The position numbers and the translations under genes are program-made. From contig NZ_CP157793.1 of the NCBI RefSeq assembly GCF_040110915.1, positions 1,252,939 through 1,316,938 on the forward strand: a stretch of DNA of 64,000 nucleotides, given 5' to 3'. The DNA is from Stappia sp. (GTDB lineage: Bacteria; Pseudomonadota; Alphaproteobacteria; Rhizobiales; Stappiaceae). Numbering within the stretch: the stretch's first letter is position 1; the number at the start of each line of letters is the position of its first letter. Below are positions 8,620 to 16,431 of the stretch, one piece after another. Below the pieces are notes generated by a model that was not told the DNA's origin, ran no database searches, and saw only the letters and a program-made list of their open reading frames with translations.

Positions 8620-9708
8620 TCAGCTTTCGCCGGCGAGGCAGTCGCGGAGCGACCCGGCCATCGCGCGCACGGTCTGGGCGTAGTGATCCGGGCCGGCGTC
8701 GATGCCGGCGCCGAGCGGGTCGAGCACGCCTGTGCGGGCCTGCGTGCCCTCGATCACGACGGACACCACCGCCGGTTCGAACTGCGGCTCGGAGAAGACG
8801 CAGGTCGCGTCGAGCTCGCGGATCGTGTCGCGGATCTCGGCGAGGCGGGCGGCGCCGGGCCTGACCTCCGGCGAGATCGTGATGCCGCCGACTGCGGCCG
8901 TGCCGAAGCGGCGTTCGAAGTAGCGATAGGCGTCGTGGAAGACGATGTAGCCCTTGTCGCGCACCGGCGCGACCACGTCGCGGACCTCGGCGATCAGTGC
9001 ATCGAGCTTGGCGATCTGCGCCTCGGCGTTCTCCGTGTAGCGGGCGGCGTTGTCGGGATCCCTGGCGACGAGCGCGGCCTCGATGGCGCGCACCATGGCT
9101 TTCGCGTTTTCCGGGTCGAGCCAGATGTGCGCATCGACCGATCCGTGATCGTGGGCGTGCTCGTCGTGCCCCTGCGCCTCGTGCGCATGATCCTCGCCAG
9201 GCTTGTCGTCGTGATCATGCGCATGATCGTCATGGGCGTGATCGTCGTGGTCATGGTCATGCCCGTCATCGGCGTGCGCATGCTCGTCTTGGTCGTGGTC
9301 GTGGTCGTGGTCGTGCCCGTCGTCGCCGTGGCTGTGCTTCTCGAAGCGGCCGCCTTCGCGCGGGGCCAGCGTCTCAAGGCCCGGAGCGTCGATCAGCTCC
9401 ACGGAGGTGGCACTCGCGGCGATGGTCTCGATGGGCTGCTCCAGGAAGGTCTCGAGTTCGTGCCCGACCCAAAAGACCATGTCGGCCTCCTGAAGCTGCG
9501 CCGCCTGCGAGGGCTTCAGCGAATAGGTGTGCGGAGAGCCCGCGCCCTCGATGATCAGCGCCGGGTCGGTGACGCCCTGGGTGACCGCCGCGACGAGCGA
9601 ATGGATCGGCTTGATCGAGGCAACGATGCGCGGTGCCTCGGCCAGCGCCGGCGTCAGCGAGGCCGCGAGCAGGGAGGACGACAGGAGGAGAGTACGCAGT
9701 CGAAACAT
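8620..9708 (-). CDS. znuA: Zinc ABC transporter periplasmic binding protein
   Basis: A 362-residue cluster A-I metal-binding protein. A signal peptide (MFRLRTLLLSSSLLAASLTPALA) is followed by PRIVASIKPIHSLVAAV, whose His is a conserved metal ligand. A long His/Asp-rich charged loop runs from about residue 120 to 185 with many HDHDH units, and further ligands appear in VDAHIWLDPENA and IVFHDAYRYFERRF. The His-rich loop is typical of zinc rather than manganese binders. It is divergent from znuCB-zur across a shared region with two Zur-like palindromes. Confidence 0.95.
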   Translation of the reverse strand: MFRLRTLLLSSSLLAASLTPALAEAPRIVASIKPIHSLVAAVTQGVTDPALIIEGAGSPHTYSLKPSQAAQLQEADMVFWVGHELETFLEQPIETIAASATSVELIDAPGLETLAPREGGRFEKHSHGDDGHDHDHDHDQDEHAHADDGHDHDHDDHAHDDHAHDHDDKPGEDHAHEAQGHDEHAHDHGSVDAHIWLDPENAKAMVRAIEAALVARDPDNAARYTENAEAQIAKLDALIAEVRDVVAPVRDKGYIVFHDAYRYFERRFGTAAVGGITISPEVRPGAARLAEIRDTIRELDATCVFSEPQFEPAVVSVVIEGTQARTGVLDPLGAGIDAGPDHYAQTVRAMAGSLRDCLAGES

Positions 9709-9776
9709 TCTGTGCTCCGTTTGGACGCGAGGGGACCGGGAGGATCGGGCGATGCACCGACGGCGCGGTGCGACAT

Positions 9777-9811
9777 GTTATAAAATCACGTGATTGCGTT
9801 ATGCTATAACG
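9777..9811. promoter_or_regulatory. Two candidate Zur boxes in the znuA / znuCB-zur intergenic region
   Basis: GTTATAAAATCAC (9777-9789) and GTTATGCTATAAC (9798-9810) resemble the alphaproteobacterial Zur consensus GTTATANTATAAC. The second is a near-perfect palindrome (CGTTAT-GCT-ATAACG). Their starts are 21 bp apart, two helical turns. They lie between divergent znuA and znuC, with zur encoded in the same locus, so repression by zinc-loaded Zur in both directions is likely. Confidence 0.8.
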
Positions 9812-10009
9812 TGTGCCATACCGCTCCGCAAGAGGGTGTCCGCGAAAATGCGTGGCGCGTGCAAGAGACGGCTGACATGCTTGCCGGACAGGGGCCGCGT
9901 CTGCGCGACGCGCTCCGTCCGCGTCCCGTCAATGTGGCTTGCATCGCTGCGCCTGCCGGGGCAGATCCGACGGGGCAAAAAGCGCGGACCGAAAACGAGG
10001 AAGGTTCTG

Positions 10010-10906
10010 TTGGGGACTGCAGGAAACGGGTCCGCCGTGACCCGGCACGAGGCGCGACCGCCGCTTCTGGCGCTGACCGGGGCCGGCGTTGCCCGTGAGG
10101 GGCGCTGGCTCGTCCGCTCGGTGGATCTCGAGGTGCGTCCGGGCGAAATCGTCACGCTGATCGGACCGAACGGGTCCGGCAAGTCGACCACCGCGAAGAT
10201 GGCGCTCGGGCTCATCGCTCCCGACGAGGGACGGGCGGAGCGCAAGCGCGGCCTGCGCGTCGGGTATGTGCCGCAGAAGGTGGCGGTCGACTGGACGCTG
10301 CCGCTCACCGTCGAGCGCTTCCTGTCGCTGACCGGGCCGGTCACGCGCACGGAAGGCGAGGCGGCGCTGGCCGCAACCGGCATTCCGCATCTTTCAAAGG
10401 CGGATCTGCGCAACCTGTCGGGCGGCGAGTTCCAGCGCGCGCTGCTGGCGCGCGCCATGTGCCGCAAGCCCGACCTGATGGTGCTCGACGAGCCGGTCCA
10501 GGGCGTCGACTTCACCGGCGAGATCGCGCTCTACGAGCTGATCGGCAAGATCCGCGACGACCTCGGCTGCGCGATCCTGCTGATTTCGCACGATCTTCAT
10601 GTGGTGATGGCGGCGACGGACCATGTGGTGTGCCTGAACGGCCATGTGTGCTGCCAGGGCACGCCGACGACCGTTGCCTCCAGCCCGGAATATAAACGGT
10701 TGTTCGGCGCGCGCGCCGCGGGAACGCTGGCCGTCTACGAGCATCACCACGATCACACGCATCTGCCGGACGGCCGCGTGCTGCATGCCGATGGAAGCGT
10801 CACGGCGCATTGTCACCCCGGCGACGGGCACCACCATGCGCATGACCATACGCATTCGGGGAGTGACGTTCGCGACGCGGCCGGGGAGAGATCCGATGTT
10901 CGATGA
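10010..10906 (+). CDS. znuC: Zinc ABC transporter ATP-binding protein
   Basis: About 298 residues. Walker A is GPNGSGKST, the signature is LSGGEFQRALLARA, Walker B is LMVLDEPVQG, and the H-loop is LLISHDLHVV. The C-terminus carries a His-rich tail (HHHDHTHLPDGR and GDGHHHAHDHTHS). Start choice is uncertain: TTG 10010 has GAGG 9 nt upstream, while GTG 10037 gives a shorter N-terminus of 289 residues. The frame stays open further upstream but that stretch holds the Zur boxes and is unlikely to be translated. The end overlaps znuB by 11 bp. Confidence 0.93.
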   Translation: MGTAGNGSAVTRHEARPPLLALTGAGVAREGRWLVRSVDLEVRPGEIVTLIGPNGSGKSTTAKMALGLIAPDEGRAERKRGLRVGYVPQKVAVDWTLPLTVERFLSLTGPVTRTEGEAALAATGIPHLSKADLRNLSGGEFQRALLARAMCRKPDLMVLDEPVQGVDFTGEIALYELIGKIRDDLGCAILLISHDLHVVMAATDHVVCLNGHVCCQGTPTTVASSPEYKRLFGARAAGTLAVYEHHHDHTHLPDGRVLHADGSVTAHCHPGDGHHHAHDHTHSGSDVRDAAGERSDVR

Positions 10907-11741
10907 TTTCTTCGTCCGCGCGATGGTGGCGGGCGTCGGCGTCGCGCTCGTCGCCGGGCCTCTCGGCTGCTTCGTGGTCTGGCGGCGGCTTGCCTATTTC
11001 GGCGACACGCTCTCGCATGCCGCGCTGCTCGGCGTCGCGCTCGCCTTCCTGCTGGAGGTGAACATCACGCTCGCCGTCTTCGCGGTCTGCACGCTCGTCG
11101 CGCTGGCGCTGATGGCGCTGCAGCGGCGGGCCTCGCTCTCCTCCGACGCGCTGCTCGGCCTGCTCGCCCATTCCGCGCTGGCGCTGGGCCTCGTCGCGCT
11201 CGCCTTCATGACCTGGGTGCGCATGGATCTGATGGGCTTTCTCTTCGGCGACATTCTCGCGGTCTCCGTGGCCGACATCCTCGTCGTCTATGCGGGCGGA
11301 GCGGCTGTTCTCGCCGTGCTCGTGTGGATCTGGCGCCCGCTCTTCGCCGCCACCGTCAACCGGGAGATCGCGGAGGCCGAGGGTCTCGCCCCCGGGCGCG
11401 CCAATTTCGTCTTCATGCTGCTGATGGCCACCGTCATCGCCATCGCCATGAAGATCGTCGGCGTGCTGCTGATCACCGCGATGCTGATCATTCCCGCCGC
11501 CGCCGCCCGGCGTCTGGCCGCCGGTCCCGAGCACATGGCCGTGCTCGCGGCCGCACTCGGCGTCGCCTCCGTCGTGCTGGGGCTGTCCGCGTCGCTGCAA
11601 TGGGACACGCCGTCGGGCCCCTCCATTGTCGTCGCGGCGCTTCTGCTGTTTCTTCTCAGCCTCGGCCCGCTCGGGCGGCTTGCGCCCTTCGGCGGCCGCC
11701 GGGCGCGGGCACCGGCGCACAAGACGGAGGCGCAGCGATGA
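10896..11741 (+). CDS. znuB: Zinc ABC transporter permease
   Basis: A 281-residue ABC-3 family inner-membrane permease with eight or more hydrophobic segments. It starts MFDDFFVRAMVAGVGVALVAG and carries the family segment GDTLSHAALLGVALAF near residue 35. The start at 10896 overlaps the znuC end, and the stop overlaps the zur start as ATGA, so znuC, znuB and zur are translationally linked. It forms the zinc channel with ZnuC. Confidence 0.95.
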   Translation: MFDDFFVRAMVAGVGVALVAGPLGCFVVWRRLAYFGDTLSHAALLGVALAFLLEVNITLAVFAVCTLVALALMALQRRASLSSDALLGLLAHSALALGLVALAFMTWVRMDLMGFLFGDILAVSVADILVVYAGGAAVLAVLVWIWRPLFAATVNREIAEAEGLAPGRANFVFMLLMATVIAIAMKIVGVLLITAMLIIPAAAARRLAAGPEHMAVLAAALGVASVVLGLSASLQWDTPSGPSIVVAALLLFLLSLGPLGRLAPFGGRRARAPAHKTEAQR

Positions 11742-12148
11742 GCGAGACCGCGCACACCCCGGCGGGGCTCACCCGCAATCAGGCCCTGGTGCTGGAGGCG
11801 CTCGCCCGCGCCGACGCGCCGCTCACCGCCTATACGATCCTCGACCAACTGCGCGAGGAGGGCTTTCGCGCCCCGCCGCAGGTCTATCGGGCGCTCGACA
11901 AGCTGGTGGAAAGCGGACGGGTACACCGGCTGGAAAGCCTCAATGCCTTCGTCGCCTGTCGGCATCCGGGCTGCGACGGGCACACCACCGTCGCCTTTGC
12001 CATTTGCGAGAATTGCGGCAAGGTCGCCGAGATCGGCAACGACGCGCTGGTGAAGAGCCTGCGCGCGATCGCGCGCGGCGAGGGCTTCGAGATCAGCAAG
12101 ACCACCGTGGAACTGCGCGGGCTCTGCGCGGCCTGCCGGGCCGGCTGA
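11738..12148 (+). CDS. zur: Fur-family zinc uptake regulator Zur
   Basis: A 136-residue Fur-family repressor. The N-terminal winged helix covers about residues 10-75 (TAYTILDQLREEGFRAPPQV, YRALDKLVESGRVHRLE). The dimerisation half has structural-zinc cysteine pairs in CRHPGCDGH, CENCGK and CAACRAG. Its place as last gene of znuCB and the palindromes upstream identify it as Zur rather than Fur. It would repress its own operon and znuA when zinc is sufficient. Confidence 0.94.
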   Translation: MSETAHTPAGLTRNQALVLEALARADAPLTAYTILDQLREEGFRAPPQVYRALDKLVESGRVHRLESLNAFVACRHPGCDGHTTVAFAICENCGKVAEIGNDALVKSLRAIARGEGFEISKTTVELRGLCAACRAG

Positions 12149-12309
12149 GCGCGTCCGCGCCGCGCGCGCCGGGACTGCGCGCCAGGGGCGGCGCTCGGTC
12201 GCATGGCGCGTCTGGCGTGTTCCGTCCATTTACGTAGGCGAGGGGGCTGGCCCTGCGGGCGTCGCGACGTCACGGGGCCGAACATCAATCGCAAACAGGA
12301 CGGATCCGA

Positions 12310-12549
12310 ATGACTTCTCTTCTCATGCGCGTGCCGATTCTCGGGTGGTTCATCCGCAGCGCGGTCAACGGCAGTTACGCCGAGCGCATCGCGCTCATCC
12401 TCAACGTGCTCGTGCTCTACGGCATCGCCGTCGCCTATGTCGGCTATCCGCTGGTGATCGTCACCGCGCTGACGCTCACCGGGCTCTATCTGCTCGGCCT
12501 CGTCCTGCTGACGTCCCAGGGCCTGTGGTCCAAGGCCACGCTCGACTGA
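12310..12549 (+). CDS. Small two-helix membrane protein, function unknown
   Basis: A 79-residue protein with an N-terminal amphipathic stretch (MTSLLMRVPILGWFIRSA) and two predicted membrane helices (about residues 27-47 and 48-68, LVLYGIAVAYVGYPLVIVTA and onward). A weak AGGA lies about 9 nt before the ATG. I do not recognise the family. It follows the zur operon by 160 bp and is separated from the convergent lysR by a perfect hairpin. Confidence 0.75.
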   Translation: MTSLLMRVPILGWFIRSAVNGSYAERIALILNVLVLYGIAVAYVGYPLVIVTALTLTGLYLLGLVLLTSQGLWSKATLD

Positions 12550-12567
12550 CCGTTCGCGTCACGAACC

Positions 12568-12597
12568 GGGAGCGGCGGACATCTCTGCGCCGCTCCC
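12568..12597. terminator. Hairpin between convergent genes, possible terminator
   Basis: GGGAGCGGCG (12568-12577) and CGCCGCTCCC (12588-12597) form a perfect 10-bp stem with a 10-nt loop. No T-run follows on either side, so it may slow transcription or stabilise RNA ends rather than act as a classic intrinsic terminator. Confidence 0.6.
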
Positions 12598-12605
12598 GCG
12601 CGTGA

Positions 12606-13523
12606 TCATGCCGCGGTCGCCTCGTCGATCATCTCCTGTGTCGCGCGCGCCTTGTCCAGCAGGAAGGCCACGAGATCCTGCGCGATCAGCGGCAAGGCCC
12701 AGTGTTCGGGCAGGATCAGACAGACATTCATGAAGAGCGTCGGATCGAAGGGGCGGAACCTCAGTCCCTCATCCAGCGCGTTGAAGGCCGACAGCGCATC
12801 GACGAGCCCGGCACCGACGCCATGGCGGACCAGTTCGCAGGCGACATTGCTCGAAAAGGTCTCGATGCGGCGGTTGCCGTCCGGTGTCACCTCGTCCATG
12901 ACCATCTCGATGTTGAGCCGCTCCTGATCGTAGTTGCGCAGAGACACCATCTGCGTGCCGCGCAATTGGTTGGCGTTGACGCTCGCATGGCGGGCGAGGG
13001 GATGGCCCGCCTGCATCAGGCACACCACCGGCAGTTTCAGCAGGGGGATGAGCTTCAGTCCCGCCACCGCGTCGCGCGGCGTCAGGCCGATCCCGACATG
13101 CACCCGCCGCGCCGCAACCGCGCTCCAGATCCAGGAAGAACTGCGCACGGGCAGCGACAGCGAAACCTTTCGATGGGACTGCACGAAATCCGCGATCGTG
13201 TCGGGGAGCCACTTCTGCGCGATGAGCGGCATGGCGGCGAGAGACACCTCGCCATGCTGGCTGTCGCGCAGGTCGGCGGCGAATTTTCTCAGGAATCCGA
13301 GGCCGGTGTAGACCCGCTCGACCTGGTTGAACAGCGCGAGCCCTTCGGCCGTCGGCACGAGCTTGTTGCCGGTGCGCTCGAACAGCTTCATGTCGAGGTC
13401 GTATTCCAGCAGTTTCAGGTGCTTGGAGACCGAGGGCTGGGCGATGTTGAGGTTTTCCGCCGCCCGTGTGACCGAGCCGGATTCCATGATCGCCTTGAAG
13501 ATCTCGATCTGTCGGATGTTCAT
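12606..13523 (-). CDS. LysR-family transcriptional regulator of the downstream catabolic island
   Basis: A 305-residue LysR regulator. It has an N-terminal helix-turn-helix (IRQIEIFKAIMESGSVTRAA, AENLNIAQPSVSKHLKLLE) and a C-terminal periplasmic-binding-protein-like inducer domain. The start MNIRQIEIF at 13523 is the typical LysR N-terminus, and an AAGGAAT-like ribosome site lies just upstream. It is transcribed away from the M24 hydrolase/TRAP cluster, with an inverted repeat at 13548-13573 between them, so it probably controls that cluster. Confidence 0.92.
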   Translation of the reverse strand: MNIRQIEIFKAIMESGSVTRAAENLNIAQPSVSKHLKLLEYDLDMKLFERTGNKLVPTAEGLALFNQVERVYTGLGFLRKFAADLRDSQHGEVSLAAMPLIAQKWLPDTIADFVQSHRKVSLSLPVRSSSWIWSAVAARRVHVGIGLTPRDAVAGLKLIPLLKLPVVCLMQAGHPLARHASVNANQLRGTQMVSLRNYDQERLNIEMVMDEVTPDGNRRIETFSSNVACELVRHGVGAGLVDALSAFNALDEGLRFRPFDPTLFMNVCLILPEHWALPLIAQDLVAFLLDKARATQEMIDEATAA

Positions 13524-13547
13524 GCGACATTCCTTTTTTTGCGACTG

Positions 13548-13573
13548 TAGCGAATAAATTGTATTTTTCGCTA
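13548..13573. promoter_or_regulatory. Candidate LysR operator palindrome
   Basis: TAGCGAA (13548-13554) and TTCGCTA (13567-13573) are perfect inverted 7-mers separated by 12 AT-rich bases. This is the dyad with an AT-rich centre expected for LysR regulators, lying between the divergent lysR and M24 hydrolase genes. Confidence 0.65.
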
Positions 13574-13625
13574 TGTCACGCATCCGTCATGGTCCGACCT
13601 GCATCGAGGCTTGGGAGGATGACGG

Positions 13626-14840
13626 ATGACGGTGGGTCGGGCGCATGAACTGTCGCAGAGCCAGTTGGAGATACTGGCTGCCGAGCGGAAGGTCTGGCCG
13701 GCCGAGTTGAGCTTTCCCGAGCACGTCTATGCCGAACGGCTCGACGTCGTGCAGCAGGATCTGCTGGCGCGCGGCCTGTCCGGCGCCGTTCTCTTCGACC
13801 CCGAGAACATGTTCTGGCTCACCGGCTACCAGACGATCGGCTACTTCACGTTTCAGGCGATGTTCGTGCCGATCTCCGGCAAGCCGGTGATGATCACCCG
13901 CGTCGTCAACCGCGACATGGCGCTGGCGCTGCCCACGATCGCCGATGCGGTGGCGATCTTCGACACGCAGGATCACATCGACGTGCTGGCCGCGACCCTG
14001 CGGTCCCGCCAGTCGACGGGCCGCATCGGGCTGGAGACCACCAGCCGCTATCTCAATGTCCACGACCACGTCCGGCTGGGCGAGCACATGGGCGCGCGTC
14101 TCGTCCCCTGGACCGGGGTGATCGAGGGCCGGCGCATGGTGAAGAGCGCGGCGGAGCTCGAGCGGATGCGCCATGCGGCGCGCGCGGTCGAGGCGGGGAT
14201 GGCCGAGGCGCTTGCCACCGTCGCGCCGGGCCGGACCGACAACGATCTCGCCGCCGCGCTCTATCGCGGCTCCATCGCCGCGGGCAGCGAATACATCGGC
14301 CACCCGCCGATGGTGGTGTCCGGCCCGCGCAGCGAACTGTGTTTCGCGCTCTGGAAGCGCAACACCATCCGCAAGGGCGACGTCGTGCTGCTCGAGGGCG
14401 CGGGCTGCGTCGACCGCTATCACGCGATGATGGCGCGCTCGGCCGTGGTCGGGCGACCGAGCGACGAGCACAAGGCGACGGCGGAGGCTCTGATCGAGAT
14501 CCTGGAAACCGCCACGCAGGCCATTCGCCCCGGCGTCACGGCGGGCGAGGTCGACCTGGCGGTCCGTGCCAGGGTCGAGAAGCGCGGGCTCGGGCGCTAC
14601 TTCAAGAGCCGCACCGCCTATGGCATCGGCATCGGCTTTCCGCCCAACTGGGCCGAGGGACACATCTATTCGATCCGGCCGGACGATCCGCTGGAGCTTC
14701 TGCCCGACATGACGTTTCACATCATCCCGACGATGTTCCGCGAAGGCTTCGGCATGGCCATCAGCGACAGCGTGCGGGTGACGGAAACCGGATGCGAGGT
14801 GCTGACGCACCATCCGCGCGACTTGCTGATCGTCGACTGA
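13626..14840 (+). CDS. M24 (creatinase/Xaa-Pro peptidase fold) hydrolase, ectoine hydrolase DoeA/EutD-like
   Basis: A 404-residue protein with a creatinase-type N-terminal domain (about 1-165, with DPENMFWLTGYQTIGYF) and a pita-bread C-terminal domain. The C-terminal segment YGIGIGFPPNWAEGH ... MTFHIIPTMFREGFGMAISD ... RVTETGCEVL resembles ectoine hydrolase DoeA/EutD. The usual M24 metal ligands are not in place (EGAGCVDRYHAMM where two aspartates are expected, FHIIP where a glutamate is expected), so it is likely a metal-independent C-N hydrolase rather than an aminopeptidase. It leads the TRAP/racemase/cyclodeaminase operon. Substrate unknown; an ectoine-like cyclic amidine or N-acyl amino acid is plausible. 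Confidence 0.85.
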   Translation: MTVGRAHELSQSQLEILAAERKVWPAELSFPEHVYAERLDVVQQDLLARGLSGAVLFDPENMFWLTGYQTIGYFTFQAMFVPISGKPVMITRVVNRDMALALPTIADAVAIFDTQDHIDVLAATLRSRQSTGRIGLETTSRYLNVHDHVRLGEHMGARLVPWTGVIEGRRMVKSAAELERMRHAARAVEAGMAEALATVAPGRTDNDLAAALYRGSIAAGSEYIGHPPMVVSGPRSELCFALWKRNTIRKGDVVLLEGAGCVDRYHAMMARSAVVGRPSDEHKATAEALIEILETATQAIRPGVTAGEVDLAVRARVEKRGLGRYFKSRTAYGIGIGFPPNWAEGHIYSIRPDDPLELLPDMTFHIIPTMFREGFGMAISDSVRVTETGCEVLTHHPRDLLIVD

Positions 14841-14861
14841 CTTCAACCTGGGAGGAACATC

Positions 14862-15830
14862 ATGAAACGCTTTGCCCTTGGCGTGGCCGCGGCCGCGATG
14901 CTGGCCGCCGGCGCCGCGCGCGCGGAGACCTGGGACATGCCGGTCGCCTATTCGGCCGGCAACCACATCTCGCAGTCCTATCTCGCCTTCGCGCAGGAGG
15001 TGACCGAAAACTCCGACGGCGCGCTTGAGATCGTCGTGCACACCGCGGGGTCGCTGTATGCCGGGGCCGAGATCCTGCGCGCGGTGCGCTCCGGGCAGGT
15101 GCCCATCGGCGGGCGCTACATGGGCGCGCATGCCAATGAGGATCCGATCTTCGGCCTCGATACGGTGCCCTTCCTGGCCACCGACATGGAGCAGGCCTGG
15201 AAGCTCTACGAAGCCTCGCGCCCGGCGATCGAGGCGGCGCTGGAAGAGCGCGGCATGAAGCTGCTCTACATGGCGCCCTGGCCGGCGCAGGGGCTGTTCT
15301 CCAAACCCGAGGTCAACTCCCTGGAGGACATGGCGGGGGTGAAATTCCGCGCCTATGACGCGCCCACCTCGCGTCTCGCCGGCCTGATGGGGGCCGTGCC
15401 GACCACCACCGAGGCATCCGAGATCAGCCAGGCGTTCTCCACCGGCGTCGCGGAGGCGATGATCGGCTCGGGCGCCATCGGCGTGTTTCAGAAGCTGTGG
15501 GACTACGTCGATCACTTCTACACCGTGAACGCCTGGATCCCGAAAAGCGCGGTCGTGGTGAACAGGGACGCCTTCGACGCCCTTGACGAGGAAACCCGCG
15601 CCGTTGTCCTGCGCGCGGCGGAAAAGGCCGAGGCCGACGTCTGGGCAAATGTGGAAGAGGTCGCGCGGGGGTACAACGAGACGCTCGCCGAGAACGGCAT
15701 GAAGGTGCTTGCGCCCTCCCAGGCCCTGGCCGACGGCTTCGCCGCCATCGGCCGGACCATGTCCGAGGAATGGGTCGAGAACGCCGGAGAGCGGGGCGCC
15801 GAAGTGCTCCGCGTCTATCGGGCGAAGTGA
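14862..15830 (+). CDS. TRAP transporter periplasmic substrate-binding protein (DctP family)
   Basis: A 322-residue protein with a Sec signal peptide (MKRFALGVAAAAMLAAGAARA) and a DctP fold. SGQVPIGGRYMG and the segment around VKFRAYDAPTSRLAGLMGA, which carries the carboxylate-binding arginine typical of the family, are visible. A good GGGAGG ribosome site precedes it 21 bp after the hydrolase gene. It captures an organic-acid or compatible-solute-like substrate in the periplasm for the DctQM pair that follows. Confidence 0.93.
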   Translation: MKRFALGVAAAAMLAAGAARAETWDMPVAYSAGNHISQSYLAFAQEVTENSDGALEIVVHTAGSLYAGAEILRAVRSGQVPIGGRYMGAHANEDPIFGLDTVPFLATDMEQAWKLYEASRPAIEAALEERGMKLLYMAPWPAQGLFSKPEVNSLEDMAGVKFRAYDAPTSRLAGLMGAVPTTTEASEISQAFSTGVAEAMIGSGAIGVFQKLWDYVDHFYTVNAWIPKSAVVVNRDAFDALDEETRAVVLRAAEKAEADVWANVEEVARGYNETLAENGMKVLAPSQALADGFAAIGRTMSEEWVENAGERGAEVLRVYRAK

Positions 15831-15889
15831 GACCCGCGTCTCCGGTCGCGGCCGGCCGGAGACGCTCCCCTTGAAGGCAGGACAGCGAC

Positions 15890-16420
15890 ATGCAACCGGT
15901 ACTTCTCTTCCTGGATCGGACACTGACGCGGTTTTACCGGCTTTGCGGAATGCTTGGCGCGTGTTTCATCGTCGTCATCGTCGGGGTCGTCATCCTGCGG
16001 ATCCTGTCCCGCCTCATGGGATTCTACGTTCCGGGGCTGGCGGAATACGCCGGGTACAGTCTCGCCATCGCCGGCTCGCTCGGGCTTGCCTACACCTTCG
16101 GCGAGCGCGGCCACATCCGGGTCGAACTGCTGATCGAGACGCTGGAGCGGAAGGCCCGCTTCCGTCTGGAAGTCTTCGTGCTGACGATGGCCTGCGGCAT
16201 CGCTTCCTATGCGGCGTGGTACACCGCCCGGCTCGCCTATGTGTCCTGGCTCTACGAGGATCACTCCTCGAAGTCCGACGCGATGCCGCTCGCCATTCCG
16301 CAAGCCCCCTTCGCCCTTGGCTTCGTCCTCTTCGCCGTCTGCCTGATCCACACGCTGGTCCGCGTTCTGCTGACCGGGCGCCTGGGCGGGCTGGAGCGAA
16401 AGTCCGACGACGCGCACTGA
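15890..16420 (+). CDS. TRAP transporter small permease (DctQ family)
   Basis: A 176-residue membrane protein with four predicted helices, for example MLGACFIVVIVGVVILRI near residue 20, and the family segment GLAYTFGERGHIRVELL near 65-80. Length and topology are standard for DctQ. It is followed 11 bp later by the large permease. Confidence 0.93.
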   Translation: MQPVLLFLDRTLTRFYRLCGMLGACFIVVIVGVVILRILSRLMGFYVPGLAEYAGYSLAIAGSLGLAYTFGERGHIRVELLIETLERKARFRLEVFVLTMACGIASYAAWYTARLAYVSWLYEDHSSKSDAMPLAIPQAPFALGFVLFAVCLIHTLVRVLLTGRLGGLERKSDDAH

Positions 16421-16431
16421 GGAGCAGGACG

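Noticed and set aside
12149..12309. Possible leader or small RNA after zur
   Set aside because: No hairpin plus T-run or promoter pair could be made out; only ordinary intergenic sequence is seen.
13587..15923. A 778-codon minus-strand frame across the M24 hydrolase and TRAP binding protein genes
   Set aside because: Antisense shadow without a ribosome site or recognisable domain; the plus-strand genes are clear.
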